Assembly: GCF_039613825.1 (NCBI RefSeq)
Contig: NZ_CP154826.1
Location: 3,844,001 to 3,908,000 of the forward strand
DNA length: 64,000 nucleotides
Direction of reading: 5' to 3'
Source: Diaminobutyricibacter sp. McL0608
GTDB lineage: Bacteria > Actinomycetota > Actinomycetes > Actinomycetales > Microbacteriaceae
The notes below the pieces were generated by a model, which saw nothing but the letters and a program-made list of their open reading frames with translations, ran no database searches and was not told the origin of the DNA. Within the stretch, counting starts at the first letter, position 1. Each line of letters opens with the position of its first letter. The position numbers were made by a program, and so were the translations under genes. Below, one piece after another: positions 33,273 to 40,672 of the stretch.

Positions 33273-33719
33273 CCCGGCCTCCTTCTCGTCTTCGTCATCG
33301 CGCAGCGGGCGCGAGCCTGCCTTGCATACCCTCAGTGAACCGCGATCGAGCGGCCGTTCCCGGCGCCTCGCCGGACACGTCGATACTCCCAGGAGCCACC
33401 GACAGGCCTGACTCCTCGAATCGTTCTGTCCCCGCCGTGATCCGGCGTCGCCCAACACTAGGAGGAGCGCTCGGCGCGCCACAACTCAGCCTGTGGATAG
33501 GGATGTGGATAATCTGCGCGAAACGCCGCACTCCATGTGCACAACCTGTGGGCAACCTTGTGGACAACCAAAGAATTTCAGGGGTTATATCGACCCTGAT
33601 CAGGTTTTTAGTTTCCCCCACCCTGTGTGAAGAAACTTGTTTAAACAACACGTCGAAGCTTGCCCCCATTGTGGGTGACCCTGTGTACAAAGTTGTGACA
33701 AAAGCTTGCGCTGGGCGGT
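33273..33719. promoter_or_regulatory. dnaB upstream region with a cluster of DnaA-box-like sequences
   Basis: Between dnaB and the rplI terminator. The 9-mers, all on the plus strand, are TGTGGATAG (33492-33500), TGTGGATAA (33504-33512, perfect), TGTGCACAA (33536-33544), TGTGGGCAA (33547-33555), TGTGGACAA (33559-33567, the actinobacterial consensus TTGTCCACA on the other strand) and TGTGTACAA (33682-33690). A perfect 12-bp palindrome TTGTTTAAACAA (33637-33648) and AT-rich sequence lie among them. This could be DnaA control of dnaB or a DnaA-titration or origin-like site. Confidence 0.6.
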
Positions 33720-33759
33720 TAAACAGGTGTAGCGGCGGACCTTCGTCCACCGCTACACC
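33720..33759 (-). terminator. intrinsic terminator of the rpsF-ssb-rpsR-rplI operon
   Basis: On the minus strand GGTGTAGCGGTGGAC pairs with GTCCGCCGCTACACC (one G-U pair) around a GAAG loop, followed by TGTTTAACC. It starts 15 bases after the rplI stop. Confidence 0.8.
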
Positions 33760-33774
33760 GTGTTGTTTCTGGCG

Positions 33775-34227
33775 CTACTTGGCGGCGACCACCTGCAGGG
33801 TGATCGTCGCGAAGAGGTCTTCGCGCAGGCGGATCGTCGCCTCGTGCTCGCCGACCACCTTGATGGGGTTGGGGAGCTCGATCTTGCGCTTGTCGAGCGT
33901 GCCGATTCCGGCTGCTTCGACGGCTGCTGCGACGTCCGAGGTCTTGACCGAGCCGAAGAGGCGGCCTTCGCTGCCGGCCTTGACCGTCAGCTTGACCTTC
34001 GTCGCTTCGAGCTTGGCCTTGAGGTCCTGTGCCTCTTCGATGGTGGCGAGCTCGCGGGCGACGCGCGCTGCCTTGATCGAGTCGACCTGCTTTTCGCCAC
34101 CACGGGTCCACGCCACGGCGAAGCCCTGGGGGATGAGGTAGTTACGGGCGTAGCCGTTCTTGACGTCGACGACGTCGCCGGCGGATCCGAGGCCGGAGAC
34201 CTCGTGGGTCAGAATGAGTTTCGACAT
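33775..34227 (-). CDS. rplI: 50S ribosomal protein L9
   Basis: 150 residues, the usual size. N-terminal RNA-binding domain [20 protein letters not shown], then [16 protein letters not shown], a long connecting helix and a C-terminal domain ending ITLQVVAAK. It is the last gene of rpsF-ssb-rpsR-rplI, 12 bases after rpsR, and is followed by a strong hairpin terminator. Confidence 0.97.
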   Translation of the reverse strand: MSKLILTHEVSGLGSAGDVVDVKNGYARNYLIPQGFAVAWTRGGEKQVDSIKAARVARELATIEEAQDLKAKLEATKVKLTVKAGSEGRLFGSVKTSDVAAAVEAAGIGTLDKRKIELPNPIKVVGEHEATIRLREDLFATITLQVVAAK

Positions 34228-34239
34228 GTCTTCCGGCTC

Positions 34240-34503
34240 CTAACGGCCCGAGCCGGCGTAGGGCAGGAGTGCCATCTCACGCGCGTTCTTGACGGCGCGG
34301 GCGATGAGGCGCTGCTCCTGCACGGAGACACCGGTGATGCGGCGAGCGCGGATCTTGCCACGCTCGGAGATGAACTTACGCAGGGTTGCGACGTCCTTGT
34401 AGTCGATGACTCCGACACGGATCGACTTCGCGGGGGCGGCGTTCTTGCCGTCCTTGCCCTTGCGGATCGGCTTGCGGCGGTCGCCGCTCGACTTTCCAGC
34501 CAT
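34240..34503 (-). CDS. rpsR: 30S ribosomal protein S18
   Basis: 87 residues: [20 protein letters not shown], then [20 protein letters not shown] and [11 protein letters not shown], the S18 core. No Cys residues are present. It binds S6, encoded two genes upstream. The N-terminal ~25 residues are basic and unstructured. Confidence 0.97.
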   Translation of the reverse strand: MAGKSSGDRRKPIRKGKDGKNAAPAKSIRVGVIDYKDVATLRKFISERGKIRARRITGVSVQEQRLIARAVKNAREMALLPYAGSGR

Positions 34504-34585
34504 GATTTCCTTTGCTTTCGTTTAAGTGTGTGTCGCGATGGTTTCCGCATCGGCGAGCTCTGCTCGTCGGATGCGGGGTCGCTGC

Positions 34586-35083
34586 CTAGAAGGGGGTCTC
34601 GTCGTTGAAGTTGCCGGGCGAGCTCCACACGTCCGCTCCCGAGGAGGAGTCGGAGGAGGAGGGTGCTGCGGCAGCCCACGGTTCGTCGACGGCACCGGCG
34701 GGAGACCCGCCGCGCGACGACTGTGCGCGCGTGACCGAGGCGGTGGCGTAGCGGAGCGAAGGGCCGATCTCGTCGATTTCGAGTTCGATGGACGTTCGCT
34801 TCTCACCTTCCTTCGTCTCGTATGAGCGCTGCTTGAGACGTCCCGTTGCGATGACTCGGGATCCCTTGGTAAGCGATCCGGCGACGTGCTCGGCGAATTC
34901 ACGCCAGACGCTCGCGCGCAGGAACAGGGCCTCGCCATCTTTCCAGTCGTTGGCCGCGCGGTCGAAGCTGCGCGGAGTGGATGCGATGGTGAAGTTGGCA
35001 ACCGCCAGCCCGTTCTGCGTGTAGCGCAGCTCCGGGTCGCTGGTGAGGTTGCCCACCACGGTGATTACGGTCTCGCCTGCCAT
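34586..35083 (-). CDS. ssb: single-stranded DNA-binding protein
   Basis: 165 residues: N-terminal OB fold ([40 protein letters not shown]), a Ser/Ala-rich linker, and the acidic tail ending NDETPF, close to the conserved DDIPF-type tip that recruits replication and repair proteins. It lies between rpsF (four-base gap) and rpsR, as is usual. Confidence 0.96.
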   Translation of the reverse strand: MAGETVITVVGNLTSDPELRYTQNGLAVANFTIASTPRSFDRAANDWKDGEALFLRASVWREFAEHVAGSLTKGSRVIATGRLKQRSYETKEGEKRTSIELEIDEIGPSLRYATASVTRAQSSRGGSPAGAVDEPWAAAAPSSSDSSSGADVWSSPGNFNDETPF

Positions 35084-35087
35084 CGGA

Positions 35088-35474
35088 CTAGGCGGTCTTC
35101 TCGGCGGGAGCGGCTTTGGCGGGAGCGGCGGCCTTGCGGGCGGCCTTCTCGTCGGCGAGCTTCGCGGCGGCGGCGACCTGGGCGATCGCTTCTTCGGCGC
35201 GGAGCACCTTGGTGCGCATGACGGCCTCGCTGAGCTTCAGCTGGCGGTCGAGCTCCTTGGTGGTCTCACCGGTCGCGGTCAACTGCACGACGGCGTAGAT
35301 GCCCTCGGACTTCTTGTTGATCTCGTAGGCGAGACGGCGGCGACCCCAGATGTCGACACTGTCGACAGTTCCACCGTCGTTACGAACGACATTGAGGAAC
35401 TTGTCGAGGCTGGGAGCTACGGTGCGCTCGTCGATCTCTGGATCGAGGATGACCATCAACTCGTACTGATGCAT
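35088..35474 (-). CDS. rpsF: 30S ribosomal protein S6
   Basis: 128 residues from ATG 35474, preceded by a strong AAAGGAGGTGG ribosome binding site. The S6 core ([40 protein letters not shown]) ends near residue 97; the remaining 30 residues are an Ala/Lys/Pro-rich tail typical of actinobacterial S6. It is the first gene of the rpsF-ssb-rpsR-rplI operon. Confidence 0.96.
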   Translation of the reverse strand: MHQYELMVILDPEIDERTVAPSLDKFLNVVRNDGGTVDSVDIWGRRRLAYEINKKSEGIYAVVQLTATGETTKELDRQLKLSEAVMRTKVLRAEEAIAQVAAAAKLADEKAARKAAAPAKAAPAEKTA

Positions 35475-35618
35475 GACTAACCCACCTCCTTTGGACTTAG
35501 CGGTTACAGACGGTCTGTAACAGGAGGGTTGTACATCTGTCGTAGGGCACACTGCGCCCAGACAACCTACCTAGCGTACCCGATGCACCCCCGCCCCGCC
35601 ACTCGGCCGACTCCCATC

Positions 35619-35690
35619 GCCGAGAATCGCTGGTGCGACCGAGTTGACCTTGTGCGAGGGCGATTCTCGACACGGGCGGCGATTCTCGGC
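35619..35690. repeat. GATTCTCGGC-family repeats downstream of the AbiEi-like gene
   Basis: GCCGAGAATCGC (35619-35630) and GCGATTCTCGGC (35679-35690) form a perfect 12-bp inverted repeat with a 48-base spacer, and a third GCGATTCTCG lies at 35660-35669. The last base overlaps the stop codon of the neighbouring gene. Related copies are at 36603, 36659 and 36784-36818. Confidence 0.7.
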
Positions 35691-36655
35691 TAGCGCCGCG
35701 CAATGGGGGACAGCCCGGCCGCTTGCAGTCGTGCTTCGAGGGCCGAAGGCGAGCGCGCAACCTCCCAGGTCCATCGGCAGACTCGCTTGCCCGTCGAGCG
35801 AAGACGGTCCTCGCGGAGCTTCTCGGCCCAGACGATCTCGGCCATGTCGCGCCCACTCGTGTACTCGTCGCGTGTGTACTTGGCGTATCCGTCGAACTCG
35901 CCGAACACATCGTCCCATTCGAAATCCGGGTAGTCGGTGCCGCCATCGGGGCGCGCGACAGCTGTCTGGAGCTGCGGCGGAGGGAACCCGAGCAGATGTA
36001 TCTGAACGCGACTGAGCGACTCTCCTGGAGATCCGGACCGCGCGTCACTGAACTCAATGGCATCCCGGGCTACCGCCGAGCCTCGCCGAGGTCCGTCCCT
36101 CCGAAGTCGCTCGAGTAGCGCACCTTTGGCCACACCCGGTGCCGTCGTTCCATCTGGAAGCGCCAGAGTTCGCTTGGTCGCGAAGTCGATCGACGTCACC
36201 GCCGAGACGAAGGGACCCGTCTTTGCCACATCCAGCAGGGTTCGCTCGAGCGTTGTCACGAGGAGCCCCCTGAATTCGGTCACGTCGTCGGCGGAGATCT
36301 TGTCGTGATGCCATACGACACCGTTCTTCGAGTGAAGTCCACGCTGACCCAGGCTCATGAGGTGCGCCTCGGGCGGCCATCTCCCGATTATCGGCAGCCC
36401 CCAGATGAATGCGGCCGAGACGTGCGAGAACACAGGCGTGAACGATCGTGTTTCGGCGGCGGCGAGCAGCAGTGCCGCGTACCGGCCCGAGGGCGACGCC
36501 TCCGACCAGGCACCCGAATCGGCGTAGACCCCGCGCCGCAACCGAACGAGTTCTCCACGGGCGGCCCGAGAATGAAGCGCATTACCGCGTTCGTGCCCGC
36601 GGGATTCTCGACGTGAGATCGAAAGGCCGACGGTGTCGAGCGACGTTACATCCAT
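35690..36655 (-). CDS. AbiEi/DUF559-like protein with a PD-(D/E)XK-type C-terminal motif
   Basis: 321 residues from ATG 36655. The N-terminal part has the AbiEi-antitoxin-like pattern (RAARGELVRLRRGVYADSGA; SHVSAAFIWGLPIIGRWPPE; LVTTLERTLLDVAKTG). The C-terminal part has YPDFEWDDVFGEFDGYAKYT, whose Asp...Glu-Phe-Asp-Gly...Lys resembles the nuclease core of DUF559/Vsr-like proteins. No toxin partner is adjacent, so it is an orphan. It is flanked on both sides by short GATTCTCGGC repeats. No ribosome binding site is clear; the frame is open 14 codons further upstream. Confidence 0.6.
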   Translation of the reverse strand: MDVTSLDTVGLSISRRESRGHERGNALHSRAARGELVRLRRGVYADSGAWSEASPSGRYAALLLAAAETRSFTPVFSHVSAAFIWGLPIIGRWPPEAHLMSLGQRGLHSKNGVVWHHDKISADDVTEFRGLLVTTLERTLLDVAKTGPFVSAVTSIDFATKRTLALPDGTTAPGVAKGALLERLRRDGPRRGSAVARDAIEFSDARSGSPGESLSRVQIHLLGFPPPQLQTAVARPDGGTDYPDFEWDDVFGEFDGYAKYTRDEYTSGRDMAEIVWAEKLREDRLRSTGKRVCRWTWEVARSPSALEARLQAAGLSPIARR

Positions 36656-36671
36656 GCACCGATTCTCGGCC
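36601..36671. repeat. GATTCTCG-family repeats at the 5' end of the AbiEi-like gene
   Basis: GGGATTCTCGACG lies at 36601-36613 inside the N-terminal coding region, and CCGATTCTCGGCC (36659-36671) is just upstream of the start codon. They match the repeats downstream of the same gene. Confidence 0.5.
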
Positions 36672-36758
36672 GCCAGCCGCACCAACGGGCCCTTCACCCG
36701 CGCATCCGTTAGTCACTCACGACCCACCCCGCCTGTGAAGGGATCGTGAGTATCGCCG

Positions 36759-38240
36759 CTATGGCCGAAACCGACTCGTAGAACGGCGACTCTCGGCGCT
36801 AGCGGCGACTCTCGGCGCCCGCGCCGCCCACCAGGCGGCCAGGCGTCGCGCCGCCTCCTCCTCGCCGAGAGGCCCTTCGTCCAGTCGAAGCTCGAGCAGG
36901 AACCGCAGCGCCTCGCCGACCTCGCGCCCCGGCTTCAGGTCGAGGAGCTTCATGACCCGTTCGCCGTCGAGGTCGGGGCGCACCGCATCCAGCTCCTCCT
37001 TCTCCTGGAGGTGGCGGATGCGCTCCTCGAGATCGTCGTAGGCGAACCCGAGCCGGTCCGCTTTCCGCCGGTTCCGGGTCGTCACGTCCGCCCGCGTGAG
37101 CATGTGGAGGTGTTCGAGCTGATCGCCGGCATCACGCACGTAGCGGCGCACGGCCGAATCCGTCCACGCCCCGTCGGTGTACCCGAAGAAGCGCAGGTGC
37201 AGCTCGATCAGCCGATCCACCGCGTCGACGGTGTCGTTGTCGAAGCGGAGCGCCCTCAGCCGCTTCTTCGCGAGCTTCGCACCCACGAGGTCGTGGTGAT
37301 AGAAGCTGACGGCACCGCCCGGCTCGAGCCGACGGGTCGCCGGCTTCCCGATGTCGTGGAGGAGCGCCGCGAGACGGAGCACGAGGTCGGGCCGCTCGCC
37401 GGGATGACGCTCGCGTTCGTAGCCGATGGCCTGATCCAGCACCGTGAGGCTGTGCTGGTAGACGTCTTTGTGGTGGTGGTGTTCGTCGATCTCGAGCCGG
37501 AGTGCAGGGACCTCCGGAACGACCAGCTCGGCCAGGCCGGTCTCGACGAGCAGTTCGATTCCGCGGCGCGGCGCAGGGCTGCAGAGCAGCTTGGACAGCT
37601 CGTCGCGGATGCGTTCGGCACTGACGATCTCGATGCGTTCGGCCAGCTCCTCCATCGCATCGCGCGTCTCGTCGTCGACGGTGAAGCCGAGCTGTGCGGT
37701 GAAGCGGGCCGCGCGCATCATGCGCAGTGGGTCGTCACCGAAGGAGATGGCTGGAGTGCTCGGCGTGCGCAGGATGCCGCCGATCAGGTCATCGACGCCG
37801 CTCGAGGGGTCGACGAGAACCGTCTCCGGCACCCGCAGAGCGAGCGCGTTGACCGTGAAGTCCCTGCGGACCAGATCGCCTTCGAGGGTGTCTCCGAAGA
37901 CGACGTCCGGCTTGCGTGTCTCTCCGTCGTAGCTGTCGGCGCGGTACGTCGTGATCTCGACCGTCTCGCCCGCGATCCGCGCGCCGATCGTGCCGAATTC
38001 GCGACCGATGTCCCAGTGGGCGTCTGCGAGCGGGGCGACCACGCGCAGGATGTCGTCCGGCCGCGCGTTCGTCGTGAAGTCGAGATCGTTCACAGGGCGG
38101 CCGAGGAGCGCATCCCTGACCGGCCCTCCTACGAGGGCGAGTTCATATCCGGCGTCGGCGAATGCCGTGGCGAGCCTGGTGACGATCGCTGTGTTCGCGA
38201 GGTCGCCGAGGCGCTCGAGGGATTCGGCGACGCTCTGCAT
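36759..38240 (-). CDS. cca: CCA tRNA nucleotidyltransferase
   Basis: 493 residues. The nucleotidyltransferase site is LVGGPVRDALLGRPVNDLDF (residues ~36-55), with EFGTIGARIAGETVEITTYR and RRDFTVNALAL; the HD-domain part contains DVYQHSLTVLDQAIGY and LLHDIGKPATR. It adds or repairs the 3' CCA of tRNAs; the two tRNAs in this window lack an encoded CCA, so it is needed. The last ~16 residues (VAASAESRRSTSRFRP) are encoded by the CGACTCTCGGCG repeats at 36784-36818, which seem to have lengthened the protein. Confidence 0.95.
   Translation of the reverse strand: MQSVAESLERLGDLANTAIVTRLATAFADAGYELALVGGPVRDALLGRPVNDLDFTTNARPDDILRVVAPLADAHWDIGREFGTIGARIAGETVEITTYRADSYDGETRKPDVVFGDTLEGDLVRRDFTVNALALRVPETVLVDPSSGVDDLIGGILRTPSTPAISFGDDPLRMMRAARFTAQLGFTVDDETRDAMEELAERIEIVSAERIRDELSKLLCSPAPRRGIELLVETGLAELVVPEVPALRLEIDEHHHHKDVYQHSLTVLDQAIGYERERHPGERPDLVLRLAALLHDIGKPATRRLEPGGAVSFYHHDLVGAKLAKKRLRALRFDNDTVDAVDRLIELHLRFFGYTDGAWTDSAVRRYVRDAGDQLEHLHMLTRADVTTRNRRKADRLGFAYDDLEERIRHLQEKEELDAVRPDLDGERVMKLLDLKPGREVGEALRFLLELRLDEGPLGEEEAARRLAAWWAARAPRVAASAESRRSTSRFRP
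36784..36818. repeat. tandem CGACTCTCGGCG repeat at the end of cca
   Basis: GGCGACTCTCGGCGCTAGC is followed directly by GGCGACTCTCGGCGCC, two copies of a 16-19-bp unit that differ from the GATTCTCGGC repeats nearby by one or two bases. They lie inside the 3' coding end of cca. Confidence 0.6.
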
Positions 38241-38323
38241 GGTGCTTCAGTTAAACGGGGACGAGCACGCGCGAGCTCTCCACATCCGCCGCTCCTCGCC
38301 GGAGTCTCACAGGGCCCACCCCC

Positions 38324-38329
38324 TAGAAT
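38324..38329 (+). promoter_or_regulatory. -10 promoter element TAGAAT for a leaderless transcript
   Basis: TAGAAT ends eight bases before an ATG (38337), so transcription would start at or next to the start codon of an 11-codon ORF that is coupled to the DUF6049 gene. The -35 region is poor. Leaderless starts of this form are common in actinobacteria. Confidence 0.5.
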
Positions 38330-38336
38330 TGGCGAC

Positions 38337-38372
38337 ATGGAGGCCGAGCTGGAGTCGTGCGTCGACGCATGA
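38337..38372 (+). CDS. 11-residue leader ORF coupled to the DUF6049 gene
   Basis: ATG GAG GCC, ending in GCA TGA, encodes MEAELESCVDA. Its stop overlaps the ATG of the DUF6049 gene (ATGA). It could supply translation to a gene that has no good ribosome binding site. It is too short to judge by composition, and an alternative is that the large gene begins at GTG 38357. Confidence 0.45.
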   Translation: MEAELESCVDA

Positions 38373-40672
38373 ATTCGACCGGCCGACCCCGTAGCTCGGG
38401 GCTGCGCAGGCTGGCGATGTTCGCCACAGCGGCAGTTCTGGGCGTCGTGACTTTCGCCTCCCTGGGCGCACTCGATGGCTCAGCTGCGGTCGCACAGCCG
38501 GTGACGCAGGGTCACGTCACCCGTTCGGCGGCGGACGCGGATGCTGCCAGCCAGCTGACCGTCACGGTCGCGCCCGACAACGGCGGCATCCTCGCTCCCG
38601 GCCAGGATCTCACCGTCCAGGTCTCTGTCACCAACGGCGCTGCCACCTCTTTCGTGGCCGGAACGGTCGAACTGTGGTTCGACACGTCGCCGATCGACTC
38701 CCGCAAGAGCCTCACCACGTGGCTCAGTTCGACCGACGCCGCGGCGGGCGCGCAGACCATCGGCCGCACACGGGTCGCCGGACTCGAGCCGGGCATGACC
38801 TCGGTGGTCCGCGTCACGGTGCCCGCCGCGTCCGTGCCGCTAGCCGGACGAACAGACCAGGGCGTCTTCGGCATCGGCGCCACGGTGTCCATCGGTTCCG
38901 GAACCAGGGCGGGCGCTCGTTCGACGCTGGTGTGGAACCCGGGCACCGAGATCCCCCGCTCGAACGTCTCGCTCGTGATGCCGATCACTGCTCCCGCGAC
39001 GGCTGCCGGCCTCATCTCCGCTGCCGACCTCGCGGCCTTCACCGCACCGAACGGCATTCTCACCCGACAGCTCGACGGACTGCTCGGCCACCCGGCGGTC
39101 GCCATCGGCCTCGATCCCATGATCCTCGCGTCCATCCGGGTGCTCGGCACGTCCGCACCCGCGAGCGCGACGCAGTGGATGGTCTCCCTCTCGCTTCTGC
39201 CGAACGACGTCTTCTCCCTCGGCTTCGGCGACGCCGACCTCGCCGGTCAGTTCCAGAGCGGACTGACCGCACCCCTGGCTCCGACGGCGCTCGGCTATGC
39301 GATGGATCCCGCGAACTTCCAGACCGAGCCGGAGCCTGTGGGGGAGCCGACAGCGACTCCGACGGCCGGCACTCCGGGCGCCACCCCGACCCCGACACCG
39401 ACGACTCCCGCTGGACCGGTGCTGCCGACCCTCGATGAGCTGATCGCGTGGCCCTTCACCCTTCACGGCATCGCGTGGCCCGCCGAGAACTCGGTGCGCA
39501 CGGCCGACATCGCCTCCCTGGTGAGCAACGGGTTCACGACCCCGATCCTCTCGGGCGACAACACGAACGCTGCCGACCTCACTGCGACACCCAGCGCGGT
39601 GCTTCCGATCGCCGGCGGCAAGGCGCTCGCGTCCGATGCGGGCATCTCCTCCGCACTGCGCGACGCAGCGACCGCGACCGACGACACGACCTGGAACGCT
39701 GCAATGTCGAAGGTCAACGCCCAGCTCGGCCTCGTGAGCGAAGAGGGTGGTACGCAGCACAACCTGGTGGTGACGCTCGGTCGCGCCTGGCCTTCGAGCG
39801 GAACCCAGCTGGAACGCACCTTCCGGGCCATCCAGACCTCCCCGTGGGCCACCGCGGTGACCCTTCCTCAGATCGTGTCGAGCGCGCCCACCCCGGGCCT
39901 GGCCGTGAAGAACAGGTCCGAGGCCGCGGCGCGCATCACCGGCATCAAAGGGCTCCTCGACACGGAAGCACGCATCGACGACTTCGCGACGATCCTCGAC
40001 GACCCGACGACCATGACCGGCCAGAACCGCGCCCAACTCCTCACCCTGCTCGGCGTTTCATGGCTCGAGCCGCGCAACGACTGGGCGAGCGCCGTCTCGA
40101 ACAATCTCCGAGCGTCGTTCAGGACCCTCGACTCGGTGAAGATCCTGCCCACCGAGAACGTCAATCTCGTGAGCGCCCAGGGATCGATCCCGTTCACCGT
40201 GAGCAACGGTCTGAGGAATGAGGCCGTGACGATCGTGCTCAGCGCCTCTCCGTCGAACAGCCGGCTCGAGATCGATGAAGACGCGACGAAGCGCATCCAG
40301 CCGGATTCCCGCGCAACGGTGCTGGTGCCGGTCAAGGCCAAGCTCGGCAACGGACAGGTGATCCTCACGCTGCAGCTGCTCAGTCCGACGGGCGTGAAGA
40401 TCGGGATGCCGACGGCGGTGACGGTGGATGTCCACGCCGACTGGGAGGGCATCGGCGCCCTGATCATCGGTGTGCTCCTCGTCCTCCTCTTCGGTTTCGG
40501 CATTGTGCGCAACATCCTCCGCCGGCGTCGCGAGAACGCCGCCGGAGAGGGCGGCGACTCGGATGCGGATGCTGACGCTGCTGCGGATCCTGACGCTGAC
40601 GCTGTCTCGGATGCGGATGCCACGGCCGGCTCCGACGGTCAACCCGACGACTCGAAGGAGCCGAGTGTCTAG
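38369..40672 (+). CDS. DUF6049 family membrane-anchored extracytoplasmic protein
   Basis: 767 residues. N-terminal signal (LRRLAMFATAAVLGVVTFAS), a large external part with two beta-rich domains and a Thr/Pro linker (TPTAGTPGATPTPTPTTPAG), one C-terminal transmembrane helix (ALIIGVLLVLLFGFGIV) followed by basic residues and an Asp/Ala repeat (SDADADAAADPDADAVSDAD). The same position before murJ is held by Rv3909 in mycobacteria, so a link with peptidoglycan or envelope assembly is likely, though unproven. It starts at ATG 38369 overlapping an 11-codon ORF; the stop overlaps the murJ start. Confidence 0.8.
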   Translation: MNSTGRPRSSGLRRLAMFATAAVLGVVTFASLGALDGSAAVAQPVTQGHVTRSAADADAASQLTVTVAPDNGGILAPGQDLTVQVSVTNGAATSFVAGTVELWFDTSPIDSRKSLTTWLSSTDAAAGAQTIGRTRVAGLEPGMTSVVRVTVPAASVPLAGRTDQGVFGIGATVSIGSGTRAGARSTLVWNPGTEIPRSNVSLVMPITAPATAAGLISAADLAAFTAPNGILTRQLDGLLGHPAVAIGLDPMILASIRVLGTSAPASATQWMVSLSLLPNDVFSLGFGDADLAGQFQSGLTAPLAPTALGYAMDPANFQTEPEPVGEPTATPTAGTPGATPTPTPTTPAGPVLPTLDELIAWPFTLHGIAWPAENSVRTADIASLVSNGFTTPILSGDNTNAADLTATPSAVLPIAGGKALASDAGISSALRDAATATDDTTWNAAMSKVNAQLGLVSEEGGTQHNLVVTLGRAWPSSGTQLERTFRAIQTSPWATAVTLPQIVSSAPTPGLAVKNRSEAAARITGIKGLLDTEARIDDFATILDDPTTMTGQNRAQLLTLLGVSWLEPRNDWASAVSNNLRASFRTLDSVKILPTENVNLVSAQGSIPFTVSNGLRNEAVTIVLSASPSNSRLEIDEDATKRIQPDSRATVLVPVKAKLGNGQVILTLQLLSPTGVKIGMPTAVTVDVHADWEGIGALIIGVLLVLLFGFGIVRNILRRRRENAAGEGGDSDADADAAADPDADAVSDADATAGSDGQPDDSKEPSV

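Noticed and set aside
33273-33482. DnaB N-terminal extension to 33482
   Set aside because: No similarity to helicase N-termini; the GTG at 33272 has an AGAAGGAGG ribosome binding site and the normal length.
35690-36655. Complete AbiE toxin-antitoxin system
   Set aside because: No nucleotidyltransferase toxin (AbiEii) gene is adjacent; the neighbours are rpsF and cca.
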